In this document: positions 36,027-45,292 of the stretch, piece by piece | Layout: each line of letters starts with the position of its first letter | Numbering within the stretch: position 1 is the stretch's first letter | NCBI GenBank assembly: GCA_028683435.1 | Contig: JAQUIG010000005.1 | Location: forward strand, 54,778-118,777 | Reading direction: 5' to 3' | Length of the DNA stretch: 64,000 nucleotides | Source: Desulfuromonadaceae bacterium | Lineage (GTDB): Bacteria > Desulfobacterota > Desulfuromonadia > Geobacterales > Pseudopelobacteraceae | Translations under genes and position numbers: made by a program | The notes under the pieces: model-generated | Seen by the model: only the letters and a program-made list of their open reading frames with translations | The model's database searches: none | What the model was told of the DNA's origin: nothing

Positions 36027-36980
36027 TCAGATCCCCTCGAAGAGCGCGGTTGAAAGATATCGTTCTGCTCCGTCCGGAAGGATGACGACGATTGTCTTGC
36101 CGGCAAACTCATCCAGTTGGCCAAGTCGTACCGCAGCGGCGACTGCTGCGCCGCTGGAGATGCCGACCAGAAGACCTTCTTCTTTTGCCAGACATTTGGC
36201 GAACTCGATCGCTTCGGCACTGTCGACAAGTTCAACGCGATCGATAACAGAGAGGTCGAGAGTATTCGGGATAAAACCGGCGCCGATTCCCTGGATCTTG
36301 TGCGGCGCTGGCTGAAGCAGCTGGCCCGCCAGATGCTGGGTGATGACCGGGCTCTCTTTCGGCTCAACCGCTACCGAGATGATCTTTTTGCCCCTGGTGT
36401 TTTTTATGTAGCGTGAAATTCCGGTAATCGTTCCGCCTGTACCAACGCCCGCAACAATTACGTCAACTTCTCCGTCAGTATCATTCCAGATCTCTGGTCC
36501 GGTTGTCTTCTCGTGAATTTCGGGATTAGCCGGATTTTTAAATTGCTGCGGCAGGAAGTATTTTTCAGGCTCGGCGGCAGCAATTTCTTCAGCACGGTTA
36601 ATGGCCCCCTTCATACCTTCAGCACCGGGCGTCAGGATTAGGTTGGCACCAAGGGCGGCCAGAATACGGCGACGCTCTATGCTCATCGTTTCAGGCATTG
36701 TCAGAGTCAATTTGTAGCCACGGGCAGCAGCCACATATGCCAGAGCAATGCCGGTGTTGCCGGAGGTCGGCTCAATTATTTCGACACCAGCTTTCAGAAT
36801 GCCGCGCTTCTCCGCGTCCCAGATCATGTTGGCGCCGATGCGGCATTTGACCGAATATGCCGGGTTGCGTCCCTCTACTTTTGCCAGAATGGTTGCTTTT
36901 GAGTTGCCTACGATATGGTTTAATTTCACCAGAGGGGTGTTGCCAATTGACTGTGAATTGTCCTCAAAAATTTTGCTCAT
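36027..36980 (-). CDS. cysK: Cysteine synthase (O-acetylserine sulfhydrylase)
   Basis: Forms cysteine from O-acetylserine and sulfide. PLP lysine K45 in [11 protein letters not shown], substrate-binding [11 protein letters not shown] and phosphate loop [11 protein letters not shown]. 317 residues, full length. ATG 36980 has AAAGGAGAGG upstream. An operator copy (37013-37031) lies 33 bp before the start codon, so it should be repressed by the Rrf2 regulator encoded just upstream. Confidence 0.95.
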   Translation of the reverse strand: MSKIFEDNSQSIGNTPLVKLNHIVGNSKATILAKVEGRNPAYSVKCRIGANMIWDAEKRGILKAGVEIIEPTSGNTGIALAYVAAARGYKLTLTMPETMSIERRRILAALGANLILTPGAEGMKGAINRAEEIAAAEPEKYFLPQQFKNPANPEIHEKTTGPEIWNDTDGEVDVIVAGVGTGGTITGISRYIKNTRGKKIISVAVEPKESPVITQHLAGQLLQPAPHKIQGIGAGFIPNTLDLSVIDRVELVDSAEAIEFAKCLAKEEGLLVGISSGAAVAAAVRLGQLDEFAGKTIVVILPDGAERYLSTALFEGI

Positions 36981-37012
36981 GATGCCTCTCCTTTTGTTAA
37001 TTTATAATATCT

Positions 37013-37031
37013 ATAGATTAAATAGACATTG
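37013..37031 (+). promoter_or_regulatory. Rrf2-type operator in front of cysK
   Basis: ATAGATTAAATAGACATTG matches the site at 37542 (ATAGAAATAGTAGACATTG) at 14 of 14 positions outside the central five bases. It overlaps the likely cysK promoter (TATAGAT/TATTAT on the minus strand). Confidence 0.75.
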
Positions 37032-37043
37032 TTGGTAAAAAAA

Positions 37044-37505
37044 CTAAATGCTGAAATCCATTATTTTTAAGTTGGCACGTTTGGCATTGTCAGAGCGTTC
37101 GATCATGTCCGCAAGTGTGGTCGTTTCGAGAACGGAACTGATTGCCATCAGCACATCCGACATTACCAGGCGAATGCCACAACTTGAAGGCTCATTACAC
37201 TCATCGCATTCCGGACTAATGTTGTCATTCAGGCATTGCAGTGGTGAGTAGCCTCCCTCAAGTACCTTGACAATGTTGCCGATGCTGATATTGCGGGGTT
37301 CTTTGGCGAGAAAATATCCACCCCCTTTGCCGATTTTACTCTGGAGCACGCCGACATTTTTGAGTGATAGCAGGATCGCTTCCAAAAATTTGCGTGGTAT
37401 CTGTTCCTGTCTGGCCAGTTCAGAAATGAGAACCGGTTCGTCAGTCGGTTGTCCTGCCAGGTTGATGAGCGCTTTTAGTGCATATTTCGTTTTTCTTGAT
37501 ATCAT
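37044..37505 (-). CDS. Rrf2-family regulator (CymR/IscR-like)
   Basis: 153 residues. An N-terminal winged helix (ISRKTKYALKALINLAG, then QIPRKFLEAILLSLKNVGVL and GKGGGYFLA) is followed by a cysteine cluster: LQCLNDNISPECDECNEPSSC, four Cys as C-x10-C-x2-C-x6-C. That resembles the IscR cluster-binding region but with an extra Cys. The start codon lies at the edge of one operator arm, so it should repress itself. The position ahead of cysK and two Cys/Met enzymes argues for a sulfur or cysteine regulator; Fe-S sensing is possible. Confidence 0.88.
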   Translation of the reverse strand: MISRKTKYALKALINLAGQPTDEPVLISELARQEQIPRKFLEAILLSLKNVGVLQSKIGKGGGYFLAKEPRNISIGNIVKVLEGGYSPLQCLNDNISPECDECNEPSSCGIRLVMSDVLMAISSVLETTTLADMIERSDNAKRANLKIMDFSI

Positions 37506-37558
37506 GTCTACTATTTCTATAGGGCAAAGGATATATTGTCAATAGAAATAGTAGACAT
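37504..37558. promoter_or_regulatory. Paired Rrf2 operators (perfect 17-bp inverted repeat)
   Basis: ATGTCTACTATTTCTAT at 37504-37520 and ATAGAAATAGTAGACAT at 37542-37558 are exact reverse complements separated by 21 bp. The left arm touches the regulator's start codon; the right arm is the same motif found before cysK. The layout fits autorepression. Confidence 0.82.
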
Positions 37559-37609
37559 TGTCAAAGAACCGGCATTTTTAGGTAAGTGGAAAAGTACTCC
37601 ACCTAGATT

Positions 37610-39064
37610 TCATATGCCGCCCAAACAGAGGTACTTGATCTCAAGGAATTCTTCAATCCCATAGTGGGATCCCTCGCGTCCGATCCCGGACTCCTTCACC
37701 CCGCCGAAAGGGGCGACTTCGGTAGATATCAGGCCGGTATTGATGCCGACCATACCGTATTCCAGTGCTTCGGCAACCCGCCATACCCGGCTTATATCTT
37801 TGCTGTAGAAGTATGATGCCAGACCGAATTCGGTGTCATTGGCCATCTGAATCGCTTCTTCATCGCTTTCAAATCTGAACACCGGAGCCAGCGGTCCAAA
37901 GGTCTCTTCGCGGGCAACCAGCATCTCAGGGGTGACATCAGCCATGATCGTCGGCTCAAAGAAGCTCCCCCCCAGTTGATGGCGTTTGCCTCCACAGACA
38001 ATTCTGGCGCCTTTTGCCGTTGCATCGTCGATATGCTCTTCCATCTTTTTGACGGCGGCCATATTGATCAGCGGCCCTTGCTGGACATCACAGGTCAAGC
38101 CGTTGCCAACCTGCATTTTTGCAACGGCAGCGGCCAGTTTTTGCACAAAAAGATCGTAGACACCGGCCTGAACCAGCAGTCGATTGGTGCAGACGCAGGT
38201 CTGGCCGCTATTGCGATACTTGGACGCTATTGCTCCTTCGACAGCGGCGTCCAGATCGGCATCATCAAAGACGATGAACGGGGCATTCCCCCCCAGTTCC
38301 AGTGAAACCTTCTTGACGGTAGCGGCACACTGTACCATCAACTGCTTGCCGATCTCAGTCGATCCGGTAAAGGTCAGTTTGCGGACGAGCGGGTTAGCGG
38401 TCATTTCGTCACCAATGGCAGAGGCGGAACCGGTGATGACACTGAATACGCCGGCCGGGATTCCGGCGCGCTCCCCGAGTTCAGCCAGCGCCAGGGCCGA
38501 AAAAGGGGTGGCACTGGCCGGTTTTACAACCATCGTACAGCCGGCTGCCAGTGCCGGTCCGGCCTTGCGGGTAATCATGGCTGAGGGAAAATTCCAGGGG
38601 GTAATGGCGGCGCAGACCCCGATCGGCTCTTTGATGACGACGATACGCTTGTCCGCGGAGTGCCCTGGGATAGTGTCCCCGTACACCCGTTTTCCCTCTT
38701 CGGCAAACCACTCGATAAATGAGGCGGCATAGGAGATTTCTCCCTTTGACTCGGCCAGCGGTTTCCCCTGCTCTGCGGTCATGATTACGGCAAGGTCGTC
38801 CTGGTTGGCCATGATCAACTCAAACCAGCGCCTCAGGATGCCGGAGCGTTCCTTGGCTGTTCTTGCCCGCCAGGCGGGGAGGGATGCCGCTGCGGCGTCA
38901 ATCGCACGGCGGGTTTCGGCGGCACCCATTTTGGGGACAGTGCCGAGCGTCTCACCAGTGGCCGGGTTGGTGACCGCCATCGTTTCGTTCCGGTCGGCAT
39001 CGCTCCAGCCGCCGGACAGGTAACAGCGTTGCTTCAACAGCGTGGGATCTTTAAGTGGTAACAT
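37610..39064 (-). CDS. gabD: NAD(P)-dependent aldehyde dehydrogenase, succinate-semialdehyde type
   Basis: 484 residues. Catalytic Cys in SGQTCVCTNR, general base Glu in LELGGNAPFIV, cofactor segment FTGSTEIGKQL and the end GGVKESGIGREGSHYGIEE. The overall pattern is that of succinate-semialdehyde dehydrogenase. Two Cys in the active loop (CVC) match GabD-type enzymes. ATG 39064 has GGAGGAG upstream. No gabT lies nearby, so the substrate is inferred from similarity. Confidence 0.88.
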   Translation of the reverse strand: MLPLKDPTLLKQRCYLSGGWSDADRNETMAVTNPATGETLGTVPKMGAAETRRAIDAAAASLPAWRARTAKERSGILRRWFELIMANQDDLAVIMTAEQGKPLAESKGEISYAASFIEWFAEEGKRVYGDTIPGHSADKRIVVIKEPIGVCAAITPWNFPSAMITRKAGPALAAGCTMVVKPASATPFSALALAELGERAGIPAGVFSVITGSASAIGDEMTANPLVRKLTFTGSTEIGKQLMVQCAATVKKVSLELGGNAPFIVFDDADLDAAVEGAIASKYRNSGQTCVCTNRLLVQAGVYDLFVQKLAAAVAKMQVGNGLTCDVQQGPLINMAAVKKMEEHIDDATAKGARIVCGGKRHQLGGSFFEPTIMADVTPEMLVAREETFGPLAPVFRFESDEEAIQMANDTEFGLASYFYSKDISRVWRVAEALEYGMVGINTGLISTEVAPFGGVKESGIGREGSHYGIEEFLEIKYLCLGGI

Positions 39065-39147
39065 GCTGGACTCCTCCGTTTTTGTATTGAAAAAGGCTGC
39101 CCGAAATCGAGAAGCCTTTGGTCGTCACGGTACAATCAATAAAAAAG

Positions 39148-39354
39148 TCAGTGTTTGCTGCTGAAATCGCGGAAAGAACCCTTGGGAGGGGGCATCGCCG
39201 GTTTTTTTTGTTTGGCGGCATCCCAGATCATTTTGGACAGGCCGTTCTCAACCGGCAGCATCATGATCGCTAACAGATATATAGCCACGAACGCCAGAGC
39301 GAATATTAAGAGCATAACGGCAGAAATAATGATTGCTTCCAGGATGACCGGCAT
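39148..39354 (-). CDS. Small single-pass membrane protein
   Basis: 68 residues: a long hydrophobic helix (about 5-34, ILEAIIISAVMLLIFALAFV) and a basic, proline-containing tail. I do not recognise it. It has GGGGCGG before the ATG and lies 83 bp upstream of gabD on the same strand, so both could be cotranscribed. Confidence 0.6.
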   Translation of the reverse strand: MPVILEAIIISAVMLLIFALAFVAIYLLAIMMLPVENGLSKMIWDAAKQKKPAMPPPKGSFRDFSSKH

Positions 39355-39580
39355 AACCGCCCCGCGAAAAACAGTAATAAGCTTGAGCAGGTTTAAGTAT
39401 ACACGATGATTTTAAAATTGAAAGCCATCATTATTCACCGAAGCAGAATGACGTACATGAGTAAAAAAATAAGGAATTGAAAAAAAGAGGTGCATTTTTT
39501 TTTAAATTCGAGGTATTGTTCGAAAAAATAAATTACATTCATTGCTGCAGTGAACATTGCGCATTGATGTGGAGATTTCA

Positions 39581-40945
39581 TTGGCAACCACTGAACGAAG
39601 CTTTATTACCAACGTATGGGATTTTTTCTGCTCGCTTAAGCTTACGCTGTTTCTGCTGTTTTCACTGGCTTTGACATCAATAATAGGGACAATCGTGCCG
39701 CAGGGCGTAACCCCTCCTGAATATATTGCCCAGATCAGCGCCACCAAGCTGCAGATATACACCAAGCTCGGTTTTTTTGACATGTACCACTCCTGGTGGT
39801 TCATTGCGCTGCTGTATGTCTTCAGCGTGAATCTGATATCCTGTTCAATAAAACGTCTGCCGCACGTCTTCAAGTTTATCAGTCAGCCTACCCTCGTTTT
39901 GGGGGAGGGGCTCCGAAACTCGTTTTCGTTAAAAGGAGATCTGTCTTTTTCCGGATCAATCGAAAAAGGGAAAGAGCGACTCGTTGAATTTCTGGGCAAA
40001 GAATTCTCAGCACCGGTGATTACGGAACACAATGGTGAATACCACCTTTTTGCACAGAAAACGGCCTGGTGCCGCCTCGGGGTCTATGTTGTCCATCTCA
40101 GTATTCTGGTGATCTTTATAGGGGCAATTATCGGCTCTCTGTTCGGATACAAGGGGTTTGTCGCCATTGTAGAGGGGACCAGCGTCAATGCCTTTGAAAG
40201 GCAGAACGGCCAGCAGATGCCGCTCGGTTTTGAACTCCTCTGCGAAAAATTCAATGTCGAGTTTTACGCTAACGGTGCCCCTAAGGAATTCAGGAGTACG
40301 CTGACGGTTTTGGAAAACGGCAAGCCGGTCCCCGGTTATTCACAGGTAAAGGTTATTGTCAACGAGCCGCTGACCTACAAGGGGATTACCTTTTATCAGT
40401 CCAGCTATGGCAAGGCCAGCGAAGGTGGCGAACATTATATCACCGTCACTCCGCGAAATGGCGGGCCTACTGAAAAGTTTACTGTTCGTGAGGGTGTTCC
40501 GGTCACTCTGAAGGATGGTACGACCTTCAAGCTGCTTGAGGCGACACAGGAAGTCCGCCCGTTCGCTCCCGGATTTTCTGGCCCGGCTGCCCGCATTGAG
40601 GTGGCTCGAAAAGGGGCGGCGCCGCAGACATTCATCACCTTCAAAAATTTTCCTGATATGAATGCCCAGCGCGGTGATGCCTTGATATTTGGCTATGAGG
40701 GGACTAACGCAAAACAGTATACCGGTCTGCAGGTCGCCAAAGACCCTGGTGTCTGGGTTGTATGGCTGGGGTGTGCGCTGATGGTGATCGGCATTGGCGT
40801 CGCTTTTTTCATGTCGCACAAGCGGATCTGGGTCGTCGTGTCAAAAGGGAATGCCCGTATCTATGGCAATGCCAGTAAAAATCAGGCAGCATTCCAAATG
40901 CAGTTTGAAGAAATTTCTGAAAAATTTCAGCATCTAAAAATCTAA
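39581..40945 (+). CDS. resB: Cytochrome c biogenesis protein ResB/Ccs1
   Basis: System II heme-delivery and thioreduction partner. 454 residues: membrane helices near 20-42, 75-95, 165-190 and 400-425, with a large periplasmic domain between the third and fourth. Typical text is LTLFLLFSLALTSIIGTIVPQ and YKGITFYQSSYG. The TTG at 39581 follows GTGGAGA and is favoured over TTG 39557. It precedes ccsA by 16 bp, the usual pairing for multiheme cytochrome c assembly. Confidence 0.9.
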   Translation: MATTERSFITNVWDFFCSLKLTLFLLFSLALTSIIGTIVPQGVTPPEYIAQISATKLQIYTKLGFFDMYHSWWFIALLYVFSVNLISCSIKRLPHVFKFISQPTLVLGEGLRNSFSLKGDLSFSGSIEKGKERLVEFLGKEFSAPVITEHNGEYHLFAQKTAWCRLGVYVVHLSILVIFIGAIIGSLFGYKGFVAIVEGTSVNAFERQNGQQMPLGFELLCEKFNVEFYANGAPKEFRSTLTVLENGKPVPGYSQVKVIVNEPLTYKGITFYQSSYGKASEGGEHYITVTPRNGGPTEKFTVREGVPVTLKDGTTFKLLEATQEVRPFAPGFSGPAARIEVARKGAAPQTFITFKNFPDMNAQRGDALIFGYEGTNAKQYTGLQVAKDPGVWVVWLGCALMVIGIGVAFFMSHKRIWVVVSKGNARIYGNASKNQAAFQMQFEEISEKFQHLKI

Positions 40946-40961
40946 CGGAGGTTTACGGTTT

Positions 40962-41816
40962 ATGAGTAGTTCCATGCTTTTTAACGTTACAACGTTTACA
41001 TATTTGATCTCGATGCTCGCTTTTTTTGCATTCCTGGCAAGTAAAAACAGGTCGGTTGGTCTTGCCGGCAGTTTCATAGCATACGCAGGTCTTGTTATTC
41101 AAACGGTCGCCATCGGGCTCCGCTGGAAAGAATCCTACGCTCTTGGTGTCGGTCATGCCCCAATGTCAAACCTGTATGAATCCATAGTTTTCTTTTCCTG
41201 GACGATTGTTCTGCTTTTTGCCTATATCGACATTCGATATAAATACCGGGTTATCGGGGCATTTGTCATGCCGTTTGCGCTGCTTGGCATGGCCTGGGCA
41301 CAGATGGGCATGAATACCGGCATCGAGCCGCTCGTACCGGCGCTGCAGAGTAATTGGCTGCTGTACCACGTTATTACCTGCTTCCTTGGCTATGCCGCCT
41401 TTGCCGTTGCCTGCGGAATTTCGATCATGTATCTGATCAAAAGCGCTTTTGAGTCGACCAACACGTCGGCGCCGGCAGGCGGACTGATGTCGATGTTTCC
41501 CCCCCTGAAAGTGCTGGACGACCTGAATTATCGTGCGATAATGATCGGGTTTCCACTGCTGACACTCGGCATCATCACCGGGGCTGCCTGGGCTAATTAT
41601 GCCTGGGGCACCTACTGGAGCTGGGATCCGAAAGAAACATGGTCACTGATAGTCTGGTTTGTCTATGCCGCCTTTTTGCATGCCCGCATCACCAAAGGGT
41701 GGGTCGGTAAGCGCGCCGCCTGGCTCTCGGTTATCGGCTTTCTAGCCACCATCTTCTGTTATCTTGGTGTCAATCTGTTCCTCTCCGGTCTGCATAGCTA
41801 TGGAGGCGGTTCATAG
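40962..41816 (+). CDS. ccsA: Cytochrome c biogenesis protein CcsA/ResC
   Basis: 284 residues with eight hydrophobic segments and the heme-handling tryptophan-rich motif WGTYWSWDPKETWSLIVW, plus histidines in VGHAPMSNLYES and the last loop (GLHSYGGGS). With ResB it forms the system II synthase that attaches heme to apocytochromes in the periplasm. GGAGG upstream of ATG. Terminates at the hairpin 41869. Confidence 0.94.
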   Translation: MSSSMLFNVTTFTYLISMLAFFAFLASKNRSVGLAGSFIAYAGLVIQTVAIGLRWKESYALGVGHAPMSNLYESIVFFSWTIVLLFAYIDIRYKYRVIGAFVMPFALLGMAWAQMGMNTGIEPLVPALQSNWLLYHVITCFLGYAAFAVACGISIMYLIKSAFESTNTSAPAGGLMSMFPPLKVLDDLNYRAIMIGFPLLTLGIITGAAWANYAWGTYWSWDPKETWSLIVWFVYAAFLHARITKGWVGKRAAWLSVIGFLATIFCYLGVNLFLSGLHSYGGGS

Positions 41817-41868
41817 ATAGTGTCCCTGCCATTGCTGGAAATCTTAACTTACATTAAAATTAACCATT

Positions 41869-41893
41869 AACACCGGGCCTGCCCGGTGTTTTT
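41869..41893 (+). terminator. Intrinsic terminator after resB-ccsA
   Basis: AACACCGGG (41869-41877) pairs with CCCGGTGTT (41882-41890) over a four-base loop, then T residues to 41893. The GTG at 41886 that could extend the next gene lies inside it, which argues for the later ATG at 41907. Confidence 0.85.
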
Positions 41894-41906
41894 GCGTAGA
41901 GCGCCT

Positions 41907-42860
41907 ATGTTATCGTTTTCTGTAATTATCCCGGTGAGACCGGGCGGCTATGCCGCCGCTTATGAATATCTCAAAAAGATCATGCCTCATGATCTGCGAT
42001 ATGAGATTCTGCTCGCTGAAGGGAGTGCTCCAAGCCGGCAGCGCAACCTTGCGGCGAGGGAGGCTGGTGGTGATATACTGTATTTTCTGGACGATGACTC
42101 ATTGATAGTCCCGGAAAATTTTGCCCGTTGCTCTGAGGGGATGAGTGATCCGGCGGTGGCTGTTGTCGGCGGTCCATCAATCACTCCGACAGGAGATAGC
42201 CGGCTGCAGCAACTGTTCGGTCTGGCGCTGTCTTCAGGATTTGGTTCCGGCGCAGTAAGCAATCGCTATCGCGTCCATGGTGAAACCCGCGAGACAACAG
42301 ACAAGGAACTGATCCTTTGCAATCTTGCCGTGCGCCGCTCGATATTTATGGATCTTGGCGGCTTTAACGAGTGTTTGTATCCAAACGAGGAAAATGAATT
42401 TCTGGAGAGGGTGGCATCAGCCGGGTTTAAATTGCTTCATATACCCTCCATGATGGTCTTTCGCAGCCAACGCGAGAATCTGAAGGCATTTATCCGGCAG
42501 ATGTTCAATTATGGGCGAGGCAGGGGAGAACAAACACTCATCACGTCATCATATTCAGTGACTAGTTTTATCCCGCTGTTTTTTGTCGTTTATCTGCTTG
42601 TCTCGTTGATTTGTATAAAGTACCTGTTCCTGCTTATACCTCTTGTGATATATGTTTTTGCAGCTTTGGCAAGCGCTTTTTTAATGATGGTGCGTACGGG
42701 ACAATGGTTTGCGTTGTTCCTGACAGGTATTTATCCGCTTATGCATATTGTTAACGGATCCGGTTTACTGTGGGGGCTGATCAATGGGAAGCCGGAACCG
42801 GCCGAGGATAGTTCAATCCGGATAAGAAGAATAAAATCGTTGGGCGAATCGTTTCACTGA
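41907..42860 (+). CDS. Membrane-anchored family 2 glycosyltransferase
   Basis: 317 residues: GT-A domain (about 1-205; FSVIIPVRPGG, SRQRNLAAREA, YFLDDDSLIVP with the DxD, and NEENEFLERV) and two or three C-terminal membrane helices (about 215-295). The ATG at 41907 avoids the terminator sequence. The stop overlaps the next start by one base. Product unknown; the three-gene set looks like a small glycan locus. Confidence 0.85.
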   Translation: MLSFSVIIPVRPGGYAAAYEYLKKIMPHDLRYEILLAEGSAPSRQRNLAAREAGGDILYFLDDDSLIVPENFARCSEGMSDPAVAVVGGPSITPTGDSRLQQLFGLALSSGFGSGAVSNRYRVHGETRETTDKELILCNLAVRRSIFMDLGGFNECLYPNEENEFLERVASAGFKLLHIPSMMVFRSQRENLKAFIRQMFNYGRGRGEQTLITSSYSVTSFIPLFFVVYLLVSLICIKYLFLLIPLVIYVFAALASAFLMMVRTGQWFALFLTGIYPLMHIVNGSGLLWGLINGKPEPAEDSSIRIRRIKSLGESFH

Positions 42861-43816
42861 TGGAGACAAGAGTGGATATAAGTATTGTTGTACCGGTGTT
42901 CGACGAACGGGAAAATGTAGAGGCGGTATATTCGGCAATCAGCTCTGTGCTGCACGCTATGGGCTGCAGCTATGAGATCATCATGGTAGATGACGGTTCT
43001 TCTGACGGATCATATAGAGAATTGTCCCGGCTTGCGTCAGAAGATACATCTCTTAAAGTCATCCGTTTTCGCAGAAATTTCGGCCAGACAGCTGCAATGT
43101 CGGCCGGCTTTGATTTCGCGAAAGGTGACATTATTATTCCGATGGACGGGGATCTGCAGAACGATCCCGCTGATATTCCGCGTCTGGTTGCAAAGATTAA
43201 TGAGGGGTATGACGTTGTTTCCGGGTGGCGGCGCGACCGGAAGGACACCTTCATTACCCGCAAAATCCCCTCACTGCTTGCCAATGCCCTTATTTCCCGC
43301 CAGACCGGTGTTCATCTGCATGATTACGGCTGCACGCTCAAGGCGTATCGCCGCGAAGTGCTCGACGGCATCAATCTTTATGGCGAAATGCACCGTTTTG
43401 TCCCGGCGCTGGCATCCCAGTTCGGAGCCAGGGTGACAGAGTTGCCGGTCAACCACTTTCCCCGTGTGCATGGAGTGAGTAAGTACGGCATCTCCCGCAC
43501 ACTGCGAGTGGTTCTTGATCTGATAACTGTCAAGTTTCTGATGGCCTACTCCACCAAGCCGATTCAGCTGTTCGGGAAATGGGGGATTTACACCATGCTG
43601 GCTGGGATTGGTACGGGGACACTGACGATCTACTTAAAGGTGTTTGAAAACTTCAGCATGAATCGTAATCCGCTCCTGATACTGACGGCATTTCTTCTGT
43701 TTATGGGCGTCCAGTTTATCGTACTGGGGCTGCTTGGCGAACTTAACGCGAGGACCTATTTTGAATCGCAAGGCAAACCCATTTATGCCGTTAAAGACAG
43801 GATAAACCTTGACTGA
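42860..43816 (+). CDS. Polyprenyl-phosphate glycosyltransferase (GtrB/DPM-like)
   Basis: 318 residues: GT-A domain (ISIVVPVFDERENVEAVYS, VDDGSSDGS, PMDGDLQNDPADI) followed by two membrane helices (about 235-255 and 268-292). This is the dolichyl/undecaprenyl-phosphate hexose synthase layout of GtrB and ArnC. It moves a sugar from a nucleotide donor to a polyprenyl phosphate. Coupled to both neighbours (1-bp and 8-bp overlaps). Confidence 0.88.
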   Translation: METRVDISIVVPVFDERENVEAVYSAISSVLHAMGCSYEIIMVDDGSSDGSYRELSRLASEDTSLKVIRFRRNFGQTAAMSAGFDFAKGDIIIPMDGDLQNDPADIPRLVAKINEGYDVVSGWRRDRKDTFITRKIPSLLANALISRQTGVHLHDYGCTLKAYRREVLDGINLYGEMHRFVPALASQFGARVTELPVNHFPRVHGVSKYGISRTLRVVLDLITVKFLMAYSTKPIQLFGKWGIYTMLAGIGTGTLTIYLKVFENFSMNRNPLLILTAFLLFMGVQFIVLGLLGELNARTYFESQGKPIYAVKDRINLD

Positions 43817-44987
43817 GGCCCTCCTGCGCGTACTCATGATCGCCCCGACCCCCTATTTTGCCGACAGGGGGTGTCATGTCAGGATATATGAAGAAGCACG
43901 GGCGCTGACAAAGCTGGGGCACGAGGTCTGTATTGTGACGTATCACCTTGGCCGCGATATGCCGGGGGTGCGCGTGGTACGAATGCCGCATATTCCGTGG
44001 TACAGCAAGCTGGAAGCGGGCCCCTCCTGGCATAAGCCGTACCTTGATATCCTCCTGCTGTGGAAATGTCTGGCTGAGGCCCGTTCTTTCCGCCCTCATC
44101 TGCTCCACGCCCATCTGCACGAAGGAGCCTTGATCGGTTCGATTCTCAAGACTCTGCTTGGTATACCGCTGCTGTTTGATTACCAAGGCAGCTTGAGCGG
44201 CGAGTCGCTTAACCATGGATTTTTCCGCGCGACATCACCCCTTACAAAAATATTTAAAGCGCTGGAACGCTTTATTGACCGCCTCGCCGATCATATAATT
44301 ACCAGTTCTGCTCAAGGGAGGGATGAGCTGGTACACGAGTGGAGAATAGCGCCTGAGAAGGTAACCGGTCTGATCGATGGCGTGGATACGGAAATATTCC
44401 GGCCATGTTCTCGAAGCGAAGCCCGCCGTGAGATCGGGATTCCTGAGGGTGTGAAGCTGGTCGTTTATCTCGGGCTGTTAAATCGATATCAAGGTGTTGA
44501 TCTTTTATTGGACGCGATTTCTCTTGTCAAGGCCAAAGCCCCCGATGTCCACTTTCTGTTGATGGGGTTTCCCGACCAGGAATACCGCAGGAAGGCGACA
44601 GAGATGGGTATTGACGACGTCATCACGTTCACCGGCCGGGTCCGTTATGACCGTGCCCCGCTTTTCCTGAGCGCAGGTGATCTTGCTCTGTCGCCGAAAT
44701 TGTCACAAACCGAGGCCAATGGGAAACTTTTCAACTACATCGCCTGCGGACTGCCGACGGTACTGTTTGACAATCAAGTCAATCGGGAGATCCTTGGTGA
44801 TGACGGGATATATGTCGAACATGGCAATACTTCCATGCTGGCAGAAGCCATTGTTTCAACGATACATAACAGTGATCTTATGGTGCAGCTTTCAGCGCAG
44901 GTACGAGAAAGAGCGGTCAAAATGCATTCCTGGGATGCCCGCTCAAGGCAACTTGTTTCAGTTTACCGGACGTTGCTGGCATCGTAG
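43809..44987 (+). CDS. Family 4 glycosyltransferase
   Basis: 392 residues, GT-B fold. N-terminal MIAPTPYFADRGCHVRIYEEA is typical of the group, then LLHAHLHEGALIGSIL. Donor half: LVVYLGLLNRYQGVDLLLDA, LSPKLSQTEANGKLFNYIAC and GLPTVLFDNQVN, where the E-x-N-G-K loop replaces the usual E-x7-E. TTG start at 43809 with AGGA upstream, overlapping the previous gene by 8 bp. Sugar specificity cannot be read. Confidence 0.86.
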   Translation: MTEALLRVLMIAPTPYFADRGCHVRIYEEARALTKLGHEVCIVTYHLGRDMPGVRVVRMPHIPWYSKLEAGPSWHKPYLDILLLWKCLAEARSFRPHLLHAHLHEGALIGSILKTLLGIPLLFDYQGSLSGESLNHGFFRATSPLTKIFKALERFIDRLADHIITSSAQGRDELVHEWRIAPEKVTGLIDGVDTEIFRPCSRSEARREIGIPEGVKLVVYLGLLNRYQGVDLLLDAISLVKAKAPDVHFLLMGFPDQEYRRKATEMGIDDVITFTGRVRYDRAPLFLSAGDLALSPKLSQTEANGKLFNYIACGLPTVLFDNQVNREILGDDGIYVEHGNTSMLAEAIVSTIHNSDLMVQLSAQVRERAVKMHSWDARSRQLVSVYRTLLAS

Positions 44988-45032
44988 CAGGATATTTTAT
45001 GGTTGAAAAAATGCACCAACTGCTAAAAAAAG

Positions 45033-45061
45033 TTGACACCAATATATCTATTTGCTATAAA
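45033..45061 (+). promoter_or_regulatory. Sigma-70-type promoter of tRNA-Gly
   Basis: TTGACA at 45033-45038 and TATAAA at 45056-45061 with a 17-bp spacer, 13 bp before the tRNA 5' end. Near-consensus, as expected for a tRNA gene. Confidence 0.82.
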
Positions 45062-45074
45062 GCTGGTCTCGCAA

Positions 45075-45149
<75 letters not shown>

Positions 45150-45159
45150 AAAGAAAAAC

Positions 45160-45190
45160 AAGGGTTAGCTCAAAAAGCTAGCCCTTTTTT
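45160..45190 (+). terminator. Intrinsic terminator after tRNA-Gly
   Basis: AAGGGTTAGCT (45160-45170) pairs with AGCTAGCCCTT (45176-45186) with one G-T pair and a five-base loop, followed by a run of T. Confidence 0.88.
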
Positions 45191-45292
45191 CATGCCTTTT
45201 TTCGCTGAATGTGCAGTAGCCAAAAATTACATCCATATGTAGATGCAGTACTCTGTTCCGTCACGGTATAGACAGCTTTTTGCGTTTCTTTA

